Shown: positions 27,453-38,317, counted from the stretch's first letter. The stretch: DNA of 64,000 bases from Pelomonas cellulosilytica (GCF_021353265.1 NZ_JAJTWU010000001.1:853107-917106), one strand, 5' to 3'. Translations and numbers: made by a program. The notes: generated by a model not told the origin, from the sequence alone.

Positions 27453-28163
27453 ATGCCCGTCGCATCGCCGACCCCGCCCACCGCCCGCCGGTCCCGCGCG
27501 GCCCCCATGCCGGTGGCCACGTTGACGCTCAGCAGCAAGAACTACTCGTCATGGTCGCTGCGCGGCTGGCTGCTGGCGCAGTTCGCCGGGCTGAGCTTCT
27601 CGGAGGTCATGGTGCCGCCGGACGACGAAGGGGCCCGCAGGGAACTGCTGCTGCTGGCGCCGTCCATCCTCGTGCCCTGCCTGCGCCATGAAGGCGCCAC
27701 GATCTGGAACACGGTGGCCATTGCCGAATACCTCAACGAGCTGTTCCCGAAGGCAGGCCTGTGGCCCGCGGACCGCGTGGCCCGCGCGCATGCCCGTGCG
27801 GTCTGTGGCGAGATGAATTCAGGTTTCGCCAACCTGCGGTCCGCGCTGCCCATGAACCTCAAAGGGCTCTTTCCCAAGCACAAGATCTGGGCCGGCGCCA
27901 AGCCCGACATCGAACGCATCGTCGAGATCTGGAGCGACTGCCTCGGCCGCTACGGCGGTCCGTTCCTGTTCGGCAAGAAGCGAGGTGCTGCGGATGCGAT
28001 CTTCGCTCCGGTGGCCACCCGCTTTCAGACCTACGACGTGGCGCTGCCGGCCGACTGTGCGGCCTACCGCGACCTGATCCTGTCGATGCCGGAGATGCAG
28101 GCGTGGATCGCCGAGGCCAAGCAGGAACCCGCGGAGATCGAACTGCTGGACATGGACTTCTGA
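27453..28163 (+). CDS. Glutathione S-transferase family protein
   Basis: About 236 residues. The N-terminal thioredoxin-like domain begins at TLTLSSKNYSSWSLRGWLL (the SxNYxxWSLR motif of one bacterial GST subgroup), with the glutathione-contact stretch IWNTVAIAEYLNELFP, then an all-helical C-terminal domain. The ATG at 27453 is supported by AAGGAG six bases upstream; the first ~20 residues are extra and an internal ATG at 27510 is an alternative. Substrate unknown. Confidence 0.85.
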   Translation: MPVASPTPPTARRSRAAPMPVATLTLSSKNYSSWSLRGWLLAQFAGLSFSEVMVPPDDEGARRELLLLAPSILVPCLRHEGATIWNTVAIAEYLNELFPKAGLWPADRVARAHARAVCGEMNSGFANLRSALPMNLKGLFPKHKIWAGAKPDIERIVEIWSDCLGRYGGPFLFGKKRGAADAIFAPVATRFQTYDVALPADCAAYRDLILSMPEMQAWIAEAKQEPAEIELLDMDF

Positions 28164-28207
28164 GGCGCCTTCCCCGGTGCTCCTGGCGGGAGAGCGCGCC
28201 CCTCAGA

Positions 28208-28651
28208 TCATGCCCAGGGCGTGGGCACCGGTATGTCCTGCGTCGCCGGCGAGACTTCTACGGTCTTGAAGTCGGCCGGCGACACGATCTCCAGGTACTC
28301 CATGTCCGGCGAGTAGTCGAACAGGTAATGCGTGATGCCGGGTCGCTGATGCACGCAATCGCCGGCCTCCACGAGGGTGACCTGGTCCTCGTACATGAAC
28401 TTGGCCCAGCCCTTGGTCATGATGACGATCTGGAAGTTCGCCTCATGGCGGTGCCAGCCCGTGCCCTTTTTAGGGGCCATGTTCGCCTTCACAAGGTGCG
28501 CGATGACCCGTCCCTTCGTGGCTTCGGCCACGCCCAGGTCGCGGTAGAGGAAGAAATCCCTGAGTCCGTCGCTCCGCCAGGGCGTGTCGCCTGGCTTGAC
28601 GTGAGAGAACGTCGTGTCCGACGTGCCGACGGGTTCCGAAAGATCCGACAT
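28208..28651 (-). CDS. Cupin domain protein
   Basis: A 147-residue single-domain cupin. GTGWHRHEANFQIVIMTKGWAKFMYED is the first cupin motif with His and Glu metal ligands, and VEAGDCVHQRPGITHYLFDYSP is the second. It is cytoplasmic with no signal peptide and probably binds a metal. No pathway can be assigned. It converges on the GST gene and is followed upstream by a gap of about 130 bases containing nothing recognisable. Confidence 0.8.
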   Translation of the reverse strand: MSDLSEPVGTSDTTFSHVKPGDTPWRSDGLRDFFLYRDLGVAEATKGRVIAHLVKANMAPKKGTGWHRHEANFQIVIMTKGWAKFMYEDQVTLVEAGDCVHQRPGITHYLFDYSPDMEYLEIVSPADFKTVEVSPATQDIPVPTPWA

Positions 28652-28783
28652 GGCCTAGCCTCCTGAGTCACTGAAGGAGACCAGCAGGCATGCAAGAGGC
28701 ATTCCCGGACGACCGCGACGTAGCCGTCGCCGACCGAGCGCCGGGCCGTCCGCGTTCAGCAGGGCGGGGCGGAAGAGAGGCCC

Positions 28784-29233
28784 TTAGCGCGCCGCCCAGG
28801 GCTGGCCGCCCAGCTTGCTGCCGGCCTTGATGCCGCGCTTGGCGAACCAGCCCTGGTTCATCTCCAGCGCGTAGCGCACCGGCTTGGCCGAGCAGTGCGA
28901 GGTTTCGTCCATGGGCTTCATGTCAGCGATATTGACGACCGTACCGTCCTCGGCGATGAAGGCGATGGACAGCGGCAGCAGCGTGTTCTTCATCCAGAAG
29001 CACTGTGGGTTGGCTTCCTCGAAGACGAACAGCATGCCGTTGTTCGCCGGCATGCTCTTGCGGTGCATCAGCCCGGTTGCGCGCTCCTGCGGCGAGATGG
29101 CAACCTCGGCCTGGATGACGTGCATGCCCGCCGTCAGCGGGATGCTGCGCAGTTGCTGCGGGGCGTCCTGAGCGTATGCGGCAGTGGCGGCCAGGTACAG
29201 GACGGCGGATGCGATTGCTTTGATGCAGGTCAT
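28784..29233 (-). CDS. DUF192 family secreted protein
   Basis: A 149-residue protein with a signal peptide (VLYLAATAAYAQ) and the DUF192 core: VEVAISPQERATGLMHR-type segment, MLFVFEEANPQCFWMKNTLLPLSIAFI and RYALEMNQGWFAKRGIKAG. Periplasmic, function unknown. Its start codon overlaps the right half of a putative FNR site serving the divergent ccoI. Confidence 0.85.
   Translation of the reverse strand: MTCIKAIASAVLYLAATAAYAQDAPQQLRSIPLTAGMHVIQAEVAISPQERATGLMHRKSMPANNGMLFVFEEANPQCFWMKNTLLPLSIAFIAEDGTVVNIADMKPMDETSHCSAKPVRYALEMNQGWFAKRGIKAGSKLGGQPWAAR
29220..29233 (+). promoter_or_regulatory. Putative FNR box upstream of ccoI
   Basis: TTGAT-GCAG-GTCAT: a perfect left half and a 3/5 right half against TTGATNNNNATCAA. 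The centre (29226.5) is 41.5 bases from the G of the ccoI GTG. TAGATT at 29256-29261 is placed as a -10 for transcription beginning at that G. This fits class II FNR activation of a leaderless message. Confidence 0.45.
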
Positions 29234-29267
29234 GGGTCGCGGGGGAGGTGCAGCCTAGATTATCGGC

Positions 29268-31469
29268 GTGAGCGCCTCTCCCCCTGGCTTGCTGGCAGCT
29301 GAAGCCGACGCAAGCCTCCTTGCCCCCTTCACGACCTGGCCCGACGGGCCGGACGGTGCCGCGCTGTCGCAGTTCCAGGTGGGCGGCATCCATTGCGCGG
29401 CCTGCTCCGGCATCATCGAAGGCGAGCTGCTGAAGCTGCCGGGCGTGGCCGAGGCGCGCGTGAACCCGGCATCGGCTCGGCTGGCACTGCGTTGGCGGCC
29501 GTCACATGTCGCGTTGGCCGACGTGCTTGCTGCGCTCAAGGCCGTGGGTTACGACGTGACGCCGGACGTCGCCGCGCCGGCGCGCGAGCTGCGTCGCCAG
29601 GAAAAGCGCCAGGCGCTGTGGCGGCTGTTCGTCGCCGGCTTCCTGATGATGCAGGTCATGATGATGGCCACGCCGGCCTATGTAGCCGGGCCCGGCGAGC
29701 TGACCAGTGACCTGGACCGGCTGCTGCGCTGGGCCAGCTGGGTGATGACGCTGCCGGTCATGCTGTTCGCCGCGGCGCCGTTCTTCCGTGGCGCGTGGCA
29801 CCAGCTGCGCGCCGGGCGGCTGGGCATGGACGTGCCGGTGGCGCTGGGCATCGCGGTCACCTTCGTGGCCAGCAGCGGCGCGCTGTTCGACCCGGGTGGC
29901 GTGCTGGGCCATGAGGTCTATTTCGACTCGCTGACGATGTTCGTCGCGCTGCTGCTGCTGGCGCGCTGGTTCGAGCTGGGCGCGCGCCATCGGGCCGCCG
30001 AGGCGCTGGAGGCCGTGGCCGGCGCGCTGCCGACGGCGGCGGAGCGTTTGCGGGATGACGGCACGAGCGAGCGCGTCGTGCCTGAGGCGTTGCGCGCGGG
30101 CGACCACATCCGCATTGCCGCGGGCGAGGCGTTCGCGGCCGACGGCGTCGTACTGTCGGGGCAGGGCTGGGTCAACGAGGCACTGCTGACCGGCGAGTCG
30201 GCGCCGGTGGCCAAGGCTCCGGGCGATGCGGTCGTGGCCGGCAGCGTCAATGTGGACGCGCCGCTCGTCGTGGCCGTGCAGCGTGTCGGCGAGGACACGA
30301 CAGCCCAGGGCATAGTTCGGCTGATGCAGCAGGCGCAGAGCCAGCGCCCGCTGGCCGGTGGCGTGCTGGACCGTGTCGCGGCCGGTTTCACGGCGGTCGT
30401 GTTGGCGCTGGCGTTGGCGGCGGGCCTGGCGTGGTGGTGGATTGACCCTTCTCGCGCGGTGGCCGTCGCCGTCGCCGTGCTCATCGTGACCTGCCCCTGC
30501 GCGCTGACGCTGGCCGCGCCCGCGGCCTGGCTCACCGCCAGCGGCGCACTGGCCCGGCGCGGGCTGCTGCTGGCCGACCTGTCTGCGCTGGACCGGATGT
30601 GCACGGTCGAGACCGTCGTCTTCGACAAGACCGGCACGCTCAGCGAGGACCGGCTGACGCTGCGCCACCACTGGGCACGTGGCGCGGACGCCGACGTGCT
30701 ACTGGGCATGGCGCGCGGCCTGGCCGCGCTGTCGCGTCATCCGCATGCCCGCGCGCTCATGGATGGCACGCCTGCCGGTGTCTGGCTTGACGTTCGTGAA
30801 GTGGCTGGCCGTGGCGTGGAGGCACGCGATGCGACCGGCCGGCGCTGGCGTCTCGGCGCGCCGGCCTGGGTCAGCCCGCAGCTCGAGCCGGATGCGCGCC
30901 TGGCCTTCGGTTGCGCGGACTGCGTGCTGTGGGTGGACCTGGCCGAGGCGCCGCGTGCCGATGCGGCCGATGCGGTGGCCGCGCTGAAGGCGGCCGGTCA
31001 GCGTGTGCGGTTGCTGTCGGGCGACCAGCCGGTGGCTGTCGCGCGCATGGCGGAGCAAATGGGCATCGCCGACTGGAAGGCCTCGGCCACGCCCGATTCC
31101 AAGCTCGCCGCCGTGCGCGGCTGGCAGGCGGCGGGCGAACGCGTGCTGATGGTGGGCGACGGTATCAACGACGCGCCCGTGCTGGCCGCGGCCGACGTGC
31201 GCATCGCGATGGGGCAGGGCGCCATGCTGGCGCGCGGCGCCGCGGATGCACTGCTCGTGTCCAACCGCTTGATGGCGTTGCCGCAGGCGCTGCGGCTGGC
31301 GCACAAGACCCGCCGCGTGCTGCGCCAGAACCTGGGCTGGGCGGCCCTCTACAACCTGGCCTGCGTGCCGCTGGCGCTGGCCGGCTGGCTGCCACCGCTG
31401 GCCGCGGGCATCGGCATGGCGGCAAGCTCGCTGTTCGTTGTGCTCAATGCGCAACGCCTGGCACGCTGA
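29268..31469 (+). CDS. ccoI: Copper-translocating P-type ATPase of cbb3 oxidase assembly
   Basis: A 733-residue P1B-type ATPase. It has an N-terminal metal-binding domain with GIHCAACSG (CxxC), eight membrane helices with the ion-channel motif TCPCALTLAAP, the phosphorylation site DKTGTL and the hinge GDGINDAPVLAAADVR. Placement directly before ccoS and ccoNOQP identifies it as CcoI/FixI, which supplies copper to CcoN. The start is GTG without a Shine-Dalgarno site, consistent with a leaderless transcript. Confidence 0.93.
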   Translation: MSASPPGLLAAEADASLLAPFTTWPDGPDGAALSQFQVGGIHCAACSGIIEGELLKLPGVAEARVNPASARLALRWRPSHVALADVLAALKAVGYDVTPDVAAPARELRRQEKRQALWRLFVAGFLMMQVMMMATPAYVAGPGELTSDLDRLLRWASWVMTLPVMLFAAAPFFRGAWHQLRAGRLGMDVPVALGIAVTFVASSGALFDPGGVLGHEVYFDSLTMFVALLLLARWFELGARHRAAEALEAVAGALPTAAERLRDDGTSERVVPEALRAGDHIRIAAGEAFAADGVVLSGQGWVNEALLTGESAPVAKAPGDAVVAGSVNVDAPLVVAVQRVGEDTTAQGIVRLMQQAQSQRPLAGGVLDRVAAGFTAVVLALALAAGLAWWWIDPSRAVAVAVAVLIVTCPCALTLAAPAAWLTASGALARRGLLLADLSALDRMCTVETVVFDKTGTLSEDRLTLRHHWARGADADVLLGMARGLAALSRHPHARALMDGTPAGVWLDVREVAGRGVEARDATGRRWRLGAPAWVSPQLEPDARLAFGCADCVLWVDLAEAPRADAADAVAALKAAGQRVRLLSGDQPVAVARMAEQMGIADWKASATPDSKLAAVRGWQAAGERVLMVGDGINDAPVLAAADVRIAMGQGAMLARGAADALLVSNRLMALPQALRLAHKTRRVLRQNLGWAALYNLACVPLALAGWLPPLAAGIGMAASSLFVVLNAQRLAR

Positions 31470-31510
31470 CACATCACCTACCGCCCTGCTAGCAGACAGT
31501 TCCCACTGAC

Positions 31511-31660
31511 ATGGACATCCTCTATCTCCTCATCCCCTTTTCGGTGGTGCTCGTGCTGCTCATCGTGGCCGTGTTCGGCTGGGCCGTGAACTCCGGACAA
31601 CTCGATGACCTCGCCCACGAGGGGGAACGCATCCTGCTTGACGAGGATCAAGGCCCCTGA
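31511..31660 (+). CDS. ccoS: cbb3 oxidase assembly protein CcoS
   Basis: A 49-residue protein beginning MDILYLLIPFSVVLVLLIV, a single membrane helix, followed by FGWAVNSGQLDDLAHEGERIL, the CcoS/FixS signature. It is required for cofactor insertion into cbb3 oxidase in other bacteria. It lies 41 bases after ccoI and 46 before ccoN. No strong ribosome site precedes it. Confidence 0.93.
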   Translation: MDILYLLIPFSVVLVLLIVAVFGWAVNSGQLDDLAHEGERILLDEDQGP

Positions 31661-31706
31661 GCCCCCTCCCTAGAAGAATCGTTTCCATCAGACTGAAGGA
31701 GTCGCG

Positions 31707-33155
31707 ATGGCGAACGAAAAAGCCCTGGCCACCACCGGGGCAACATACGAAGACGGACCTGTACGCGCATTTGCGCTGGCCGCGGTCCTGTGGGGTGTGG
31801 TGGGGATGCTGGTGGGCGTCATCATTGCCGCCCAGCTGGCCTGGCCAGACCTGAACCTGGGCATTCCCTGGCTGAGCTACGGCCGCCTGCGCCCGCTGCA
31901 CACGAACGCGGTCATCTTCGCCTTCGGCGGCTGTACGCTGTTCGCGACCAGCTACCACGTGGTGCAGCGCACCGGCCAGACCAAGCTGTTCCTGCCCAAG
32001 TTGGGCTGGTTCACGTTCTGGGGCTGGCAGCTGGTCATCCTGCTGGCCGCCATTTCGCTGCCGCTGGGCTACACGACCGGCAAGGAATATGCCGAGCTGG
32101 AATGGCCGATCGACCTGCTGATCGCCGTCGTCTGGGTGTCCTATGCCGTCGTCTTCTTCGGCACGGTGGGCACGCGCAAGATCCGGCACATCTACGTGGC
32201 CAACTGGTTCTTCGGCGCCTTCATCATCGCCGTGGCCCTGCTGCACATCGTCAACAGCGCCGAGATCCCGGTCAGCCTCACCAAGAGCTACTCCGCCTAT
32301 GCCGGCGTGCAAGACGCGATGGTGCAGTGGTGGTACGGCCATAACGCGGTGGGCTTCTTCCTGACCGCCGGCTTCCTCGGGATGATGTACTACTACATCC
32401 CGAAGCAGGCCGAGCGTCCGGTCTACAGCTACCGCCTGTCCATCGTCCACTTCTGGGCGCTGATCTTCACGTACATGTGGGCGGGTCCGCACCACCTGCA
32501 CTACACCGCGCTGCCCGACTGGGCGCAGAGCATCGGCATGATCTTCAGCCTCGTGCTGCTGGCGCCGAGCTGGGGCGGCATGATCAACGGGATCATGACC
32601 CTCAGCGGTGCCTGGCACAAGCTGCGTGACGATCCCATCTTGAAGTTCCTCATCGTGTCGCTGTCGTTCTACGGCATGAGCACGTTCGAGGGCCCGATGA
32701 TGTCGATCAAGACGGTCAACTCGCTGTCGCACTACACCGACTGGACCGTCGGCCACGTGCACAGCGGCGCCCTCGGCTGGGTGGGCCTGGTCTCGATGGG
32801 CTGCCTGTACCACCTGATCCCGCGCATGTTCGGCCGCACGCAGATGTACTCCAAGCGCGCTATCGAGCTGCACTTCTGGGTCGCGACGCTGGGCATCGTG
32901 CTCTACATCGCCGCGATGTGGATTGCCGGTGTCATGCAGGGCCTGATGTGGCGCGCGGTCAACCCGGACGGCACGCTGGTCTACACCTTCGTCGAAGGCG
33001 TCAAGGCGACCTGGCCGTTCTACGTGATCCGCCTGGGCGGCGGTCTGCTCTACCTGGCCGGCATGGTCATCATGAGCTGGAACGTCATCAAGACCGTGCA
33101 GGCCGGCCGTGCCGAACCCGTGCGCATCCCCGCCCCCGCGCTGGCCCACGCCTGA
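31707..33155 (+). CDS. ccoN: cbb3-type cytochrome c oxidase subunit I
   Basis: A 482-residue polytopic catalytic subunit with about 12 helices carrying haem b, high-spin haem b3 and CuB. Conserved His-bearing stretches are [49 protein letters not shown] and [22 protein letters not shown] precedes the ATG. It is the terminal oxidase subunit for low-oxygen respiration, in the order ccoN-ccoO-ccoQ-ccoP. Confidence 0.96.
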   Translation: MANEKALATTGATYEDGPVRAFALAAVLWGVVGMLVGVIIAAQLAWPDLNLGIPWLSYGRLRPLHTNAVIFAFGGCTLFATSYHVVQRTGQTKLFLPKLGWFTFWGWQLVILLAAISLPLGYTTGKEYAELEWPIDLLIAVVWVSYAVVFFGTVGTRKIRHIYVANWFFGAFIIAVALLHIVNSAEIPVSLTKSYSAYAGVQDAMVQWWYGHNAVGFFLTAGFLGMMYYYIPKQAERPVYSYRLSIVHFWALIFTYMWAGPHHLHYTALPDWAQSIGMIFSLVLLAPSWGGMINGIMTLSGAWHKLRDDPILKFLIVSLSFYGMSTFEGPMMSIKTVNSLSHYTDWTVGHVHSGALGWVGLVSMGCLYHLIPRMFGRTQMYSKRAIELHFWVATLGIVLYIAAMWIAGVMQGLMWRAVNPDGTLVYTFVEGVKATWPFYVIRLGGGLLYLAGMVIMSWNVIKTVQAGRAEPVRIPAPALAHA

Positions 33156-33165
33156 AGGAGATTCC

Positions 33166-33789
33166 ATGAGCACCCATTCCCAAGCCGTCTCCGGCCACCA
33201 GCGCATCGAAACCAGCAACTTGCTGATGATCGTGCTGGTGCTGCTGACCGTGCTGGTTGGCGGCGTCGTCGAGATCGTGCCGCTGTTCTTCCAACGCTCG
33301 ACAACCCAGCCGGCGCCGGGCCTCAAGCCCTACACCGCGCTGCAGCTGGCCGGACGTGACATCTATCTGCGCGAAGGTTGCTACAACTGCCACTCGCAGA
33401 TGATCCGGCCGCTGGCCGCGGAGACGCTGCGTTACGGCAAGTACTCCACGGCGGGCGAGTTCGTCTACGACCACCCGTTCCAGTGGGGCAGCAAGCGCAC
33501 CGGTCCGGACCTGGCCCGCGTCGGCACGAAGTACAGCGACGACTGGCACCGCATCCACCTGAACAACCCGCGCGACCTCGTGCCCGAGTCCAACATGCCC
33601 GCCTATCCGTGGCTGGCAGCCTCGCCGGTGGACGCCGCCGGCATGCCGGCGCGGCTGGGTGCGATGCGCACGCTGGGCGTGCCCTACACCGAGGCCGAGG
33701 TGCAGTCCTCCGCCCAGGACGTGGCCGGCAAGACCGAGCTGGACGCGCTGATCGCCTACCTGCAGGTGCTTGGCACCGCGAACAAGTAA
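33166..33789 (+). CDS. ccoO: cbb3-type cytochrome c oxidase subunit II (mono-haem)
   Basis: A 207-residue membrane-anchored c-type cytochrome: one N-terminal helix ([19 protein letters not shown]) and one haem site CYNCH (C72-H76), with SNMPAYPWL carrying the Met ligand. It passes electrons from CcoP to CcoN. The ATG at 33166 has AAGGAG upstream; an earlier in-frame start overlapping ccoN is rejected. Confidence 0.95.
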   Translation: MSTHSQAVSGHQRIETSNLLMIVLVLLTVLVGGVVEIVPLFFQRSTTQPAPGLKPYTALQLAGRDIYLREGCYNCHSQMIRPLAAETLRYGKYSTAGEFVYDHPFQWGSKRTGPDLARVGTKYSDDWHRIHLNNPRDLVPESNMPAYPWLAASPVDAAGMPARLGAMRTLGVPYTEAEVQSSAQDVAGKTELDALIAYLQVLGTANK

Positions 33790-33801
33790 GGAGCCCGAAT
33801 C

Positions 33802-33933
33802 ATGGGCATCAACGAACTCCGTATCGCCGTGACCGTCGTGTCGCTGGCGGTCTTCGTGGGCATCGTCGTCTGGGCCTGGCGCGGCCGTTTCGAAGCCGCC
33901 GCGCAACTGCCTTTCGAAGGAGATGAGCAATGA
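33802..33933 (+). CDS. ccoQ: cbb3 oxidase subunit CcoQ
   Basis: A 43-residue single-helix protein (MGINELRIAVTVVSLAVFVG..., then VWAWRGRFEAAAQLPFEGDEQ). Size, helix, the charged FEAA-LPF-type tail and position between ccoO and ccoP identify CcoQ, which stabilises the oxidase complex. Ribosome site TAAGGAG lies upstream. The TGA overlaps the ccoP ATG by four bases. Confidence 0.93.
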   Translation: MGINELRIAVTVVSLAVFVGIVVWAWRGRFEAAAQLPFEGDEQ

Positions 33934-34847
33934 GTGACTTCATCAGCCCGGGCTGGTCGACCTTTGTCGCTGCAGTCACCGTGCTGGGCCTCGTGGCCTG
34001 CGTCGTGCTGCTGATCATTGCCAGCCGCCGCCAGCCGTCCGCCGCCGACAACACCACCGGCCACATCTGGGACGAGGACCTGCGTGAACTGAACAACCCG
34101 CTGCCGCTGTGGTGGATGGGCCTGTTCGTCTTGACCATCGTGTTCGCCGGCGCGTACCTCGCGCTCTACCCGGGACTCGGCAGCAGTGCCGGCAAGCTCG
34201 GCTGGACGAGCCTGGGTGAGCATGCCGCCGAAGTGGCGCAGACGCGCGCCGCCATGGCGCCGGTCTACGCCGCCTTCAACGGCATGGCGCCCGAGCAACT
34301 GGCCAAGGATCCCAAGGCCCACGCCATCGGCGAGCGGCTGTTCGCCAACAACTGTGCGCAGTGCCACGGCGCCGACGCCAAGGGCTCTAAGGGCTTCCCG
34401 AATCTGACCGACAACGACTGGCTCTGGGGCGGCAGCTACGACACCATCGTCGAGACCATCACCAAGGGCCGCGAGGGCAACATGCCCGTCATGGCGCCGG
34501 CGGTGGGCACGAGCGAGGACGTCCGCAACGTCGCCAACTACGTGCTGTCGCTGTCGGGTAGCCCGCACAACGAGCTGTACGCGCAGCTCGGCAAGCCTAA
34601 GTTCGCGGCCTGTGCGGCTTGCCACGGGCCGGAAGGCAAGGGCACCCAGGCGCTGGGCGCGCCCAACCTGACCGACAAGATCTGGCTGCACGGCTGGGGC
34701 GAGGCGGCGGTGATGGCCATGGTCAACAACGGCAAGCACAATGTGATGCCGGCCCATGGCGAGCGCCTCACGCCCGAGCAGATCAAGGTGCTGGCCGCCT
34801 ACGTCTGGGGCCTGTCGCAGTCGCAGGGCGTCGCTGCCAACCCCTGA
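33930..34847 (+). CDS. ccoP: cbb3-type cytochrome c oxidase subunit III (di-haem)
   Basis: A 305-residue di-haem cytochrome c with two N-terminal membrane segments, the family motif GHIWDEDLRELNNPLPLWW, and two haem sites: CAQCH (C142-H146) and CAACH (C228-H232), each with a downstream Met (NMPVM, NVMPAHG). It receives electrons from the bc1 complex or soluble cytochromes. Confidence 0.96.
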   Translation: MSDFISPGWSTFVAAVTVLGLVACVVLLIIASRRQPSAADNTTGHIWDEDLRELNNPLPLWWMGLFVLTIVFAGAYLALYPGLGSSAGKLGWTSLGEHAAEVAQTRAAMAPVYAAFNGMAPEQLAKDPKAHAIGERLFANNCAQCHGADAKGSKGFPNLTDNDWLWGGSYDTIVETITKGREGNMPVMAPAVGTSEDVRNVANYVLSLSGSPHNELYAQLGKPKFAACAACHGPEGKGTQALGAPNLTDKIWLHGWGEAAVMAMVNNGKHNVMPAHGERLTPEQIKVLAAYVWGLSQSQGVAANP

Positions 34848-34863
34848 CCCTGGCCCTGATCCC

Positions 34864-36297
<1,434 letters not shown>

Positions 36298-36313
36298 ACC
36301 CGAGGACTTCTCT

Positions 36314-36580
36314 ATGCCTGCCGCAATTGCATCCCGACCCGCCTGGCGGGAACCCATGGTCTGGCTCGTGGTCGGCGGCCCGGCTGCCGTCGTCGTGGCC
36401 AGCTTCTTCACGCTGGCGCTGGCCATCCGCAATCCTGACCCGCCGCTGGACCTGCATGCCACTGCGCAGCGCTCGGCCGACGACGTGGAGCCCGCCGACG
36501 TGCGCGCCAGGTCCGGCGACATGCCCGCCATGCTCGGCCGCAACCACGCTGCCACCGGCGTGCCGGGGACGCGGCCGTGA
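36314..36580 (+). CDS. Short FixH/CcoH-like membrane protein
   Basis: An 88-residue protein with PAWREPMVWLVVGGPAAVVVASFFTLALAI, which matches the single membrane anchor and start of FixH, but without the ~100-residue periplasmic domain of full-length FixH. Its position right after ccoG is where ccoH sits elsewhere. Either a naturally short betaproteobacterial form or a degraded one. The stop overlaps the next start by four bases. Confidence 0.7.
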   Translation: MPAAIASRPAWREPMVWLVVGGPAAVVVASFFTLALAIRNPDPPLDLHATAQRSADDVEPADVRARSGDMPAMLGRNHAATGVPGTRP

Positions 36581-36867
36581 CAGGCGCTCCCGGCCCGTCG
36601 CGCGTCGCACGCTTCGCGATGGCGGTGGCCTGGTCGTCCTTCCTTGCGGCCGGCGTGCTGGAAGCGCTGGTGTTCGCCGTGGTAGACCCGGGCGACCTGC
36701 GCTGGTTCGGCGGTTCGTCGATCGACTGGTCCGCGCAGGCGATCTACACGATCAGCTTCCTGATCTTCTGGAGCGTCAGCGCGCTGGGCGGCAGCTTCAC
36801 GCTGCTGCTCGTCACGCTGCCCGACGAAGGTGGCGCCGCCCGCCACGCGCCCGGCTGGCCTCGTTAG
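36577..36867 (+). CDS. Small two-helix membrane protein at the end of the cco locus
   Basis: A 96-residue protein with two clear membrane helices (FAMAVAWSSFLAAGVLEALVFAVV and IYTISFLIFWSVSALGGSFTLLLV) separated by a short polar loop. No family recognised. Tight coupling to the FixH-like gene suggests a role in cbb3 oxidase assembly or stability, by context only. Confidence 0.7.
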   Translation: MTGAPGPSRVARFAMAVAWSSFLAAGVLEALVFAVVDPGDLRWFGGSSIDWSAQAIYTISFLIFWSVSALGGSFTLLLVTLPDEGGAARHAPGWPR

Positions 36868-36868
36868 T

Positions 36869-38164
36869 TCAGCGCTTCTGCGTGACCACCCGCGCGCCAC
36901 GGTCGTACGTCCAGTACGCCCAGGCCCAGTCCAGCAGCACAACGAAGCGGTTGCGGTAGCCGATCAGGAAGTAGACGTGGGCGAACAGCCAGAACAGCCA
37001 CGCCGGGTAGCCCGAGAAGCGCAGCGGGCCGGCGGGCGTGCCCAGGTCCACGACGGCGCTGTTGCGGCCGATGGTGGCTAGGTTGCCGTAGTCACGGTAG
37101 CGAAAGGGCAGCGTGGCCTGGCCGCGCAACCGCCGCATCAGGTTGGCCGCGGCGTGCCGGCCCATTTGCTTGGCGCCGGGTGACACGCCTGGCACTGCCT
37201 TGGGCGGCTGGCCCGGCGCGTGGCTCATCGCGGCGGCGAGGTCGCCGATCACCTGGATGTCCGGATGCCCCGGCAGGCTCAGGTCCGCCTCGACAGGTAC
37301 TCGCCCCGCGCGGTCCACGCTGCCGCCCGTCGCATCCGCCAGCGTGCGGCCCAGCGGGGAGGCCGCTACGCCGGCAGCCCACACGATGCAGCGGCTCGCG
37401 AGCCGTTCCTGGCCGGCGGTCGTCGTGATGTCCAGGCCTTCGTCATCGATGGAGGTCACGCGCGCGCCGACCTCGACCTGCACGCCCAGCGCCGTCAGTT
37501 GCTCGCGGGCGCGTTCGCTCAGGCGCTCGGGCATCGCCGCCAGCACGCGCGGACTGCCTTCCACCAGCAGCACCTGCGCCTGGCGCGGGTCGATGCGGCG
37601 GAACTCGCCCGGCAGTGTGTGTCTGGCGATCTCGGCGAAGGTACCGGCCAGCTCCACGCCAGTCGGCCCGCCGCCCACGACGACGAAGCGTAGCAGCGCC
37701 GCGCGCCGTGCCGGGTCGTCCTCGCGCTCGGCGGCCTCGAAGGCCAGCAGCACGCGGCGGCGGATCTCGAACGCGTCGTCCAGCGTCTTGAGCCCGGGTG
37801 CAAACGCGGCCCACTCGTCACGGCCGAAGTAGCTGTGCGTGGCGCCAGCCGCGACGATGAGGTGGTCCCAGCGTAGCTGGGCTCCGTCCTTCAGCGTGGC
37901 CGTCTTGCCGCGCGGGTCCAGAGCGACGACCTCGCCCAGCAGCGTCGTCACGTTGCGCTGGTGGCGGAAAAGGTGGCGAATGGGCGCTGCGATGGACGGG
38001 GCCGACAGTCCGGCCGTCGCTACCTGGTAGAGCAGCGGCTGGAACAGGTGATGGTTGGTCTTGTCGACGACGGTGATGTCGACATCGGCGGCGCGCAGGG
38101 CCCGCGCCGCCTCCAGGCCGCCGAAGCCGCAGCCGCAGCCGATGATCAGCACTTGGGGACGCAT
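36869..38164 (-). CDS. NAD(P)/FAD-dependent oxidoreductase, NDH-2-like
   Basis: A 431-residue type II NADH dehydrogenase-like flavoprotein: FAD-binding loop near the N-terminus, TVVDKTNHHLFQPLLYQVATAGLS, the NAD-binding loop VVVGGGPTGVELAGTFAE, VIGDLAA, and a hydrophobic C-terminal helix (GYPAWLFWLFAHVYFLIGYRN) that could anchor it to the membrane. It would feed electrons to quinone without pumping protons. The first glycine motif reads IIGCGCGFGG, two residues longer than usual, encoded by a duplicated GCCGCA unit. Confidence 0.9.
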   Translation of the reverse strand: MRPQVLIIGCGCGFGGLEAARALRAADVDITVVDKTNHHLFQPLLYQVATAGLSAPSIAAPIRHLFRHQRNVTTLLGEVVALDPRGKTATLKDGAQLRWDHLIVAAGATHSYFGRDEWAAFAPGLKTLDDAFEIRRRVLLAFEAAEREDDPARRAALLRFVVVGGGPTGVELAGTFAEIARHTLPGEFRRIDPRQAQVLLVEGSPRVLAAMPERLSERAREQLTALGVQVEVGARVTSIDDEGLDITTTAGQERLASRCIVWAAGVAASPLGRTLADATGGSVDRAGRVPVEADLSLPGHPDIQVIGDLAAAMSHAPGQPPKAVPGVSPGAKQMGRHAAANLMRRLRGQATLPFRYRDYGNLATIGRNSAVVDLGTPAGPLRFSGYPAWLFWLFAHVYFLIGYRNRFVVLLDWAWAYWTYDRGARVVTQKR

Positions 38165-38317
38165 GACTGCATGCTATTCCTCTTTTGTTGCGCCGCAGCA
38201 TCGCGGGGTCAAGCACCGTTTCCTGCTGTTGCAATGCACGCGGATCTGGGGAGAGGCACCGCGGCGTTGGCCTCTTAGCATGGGGCGCGCCCGTGCGGCA
38301 CGGGGCACCCCTGCACG

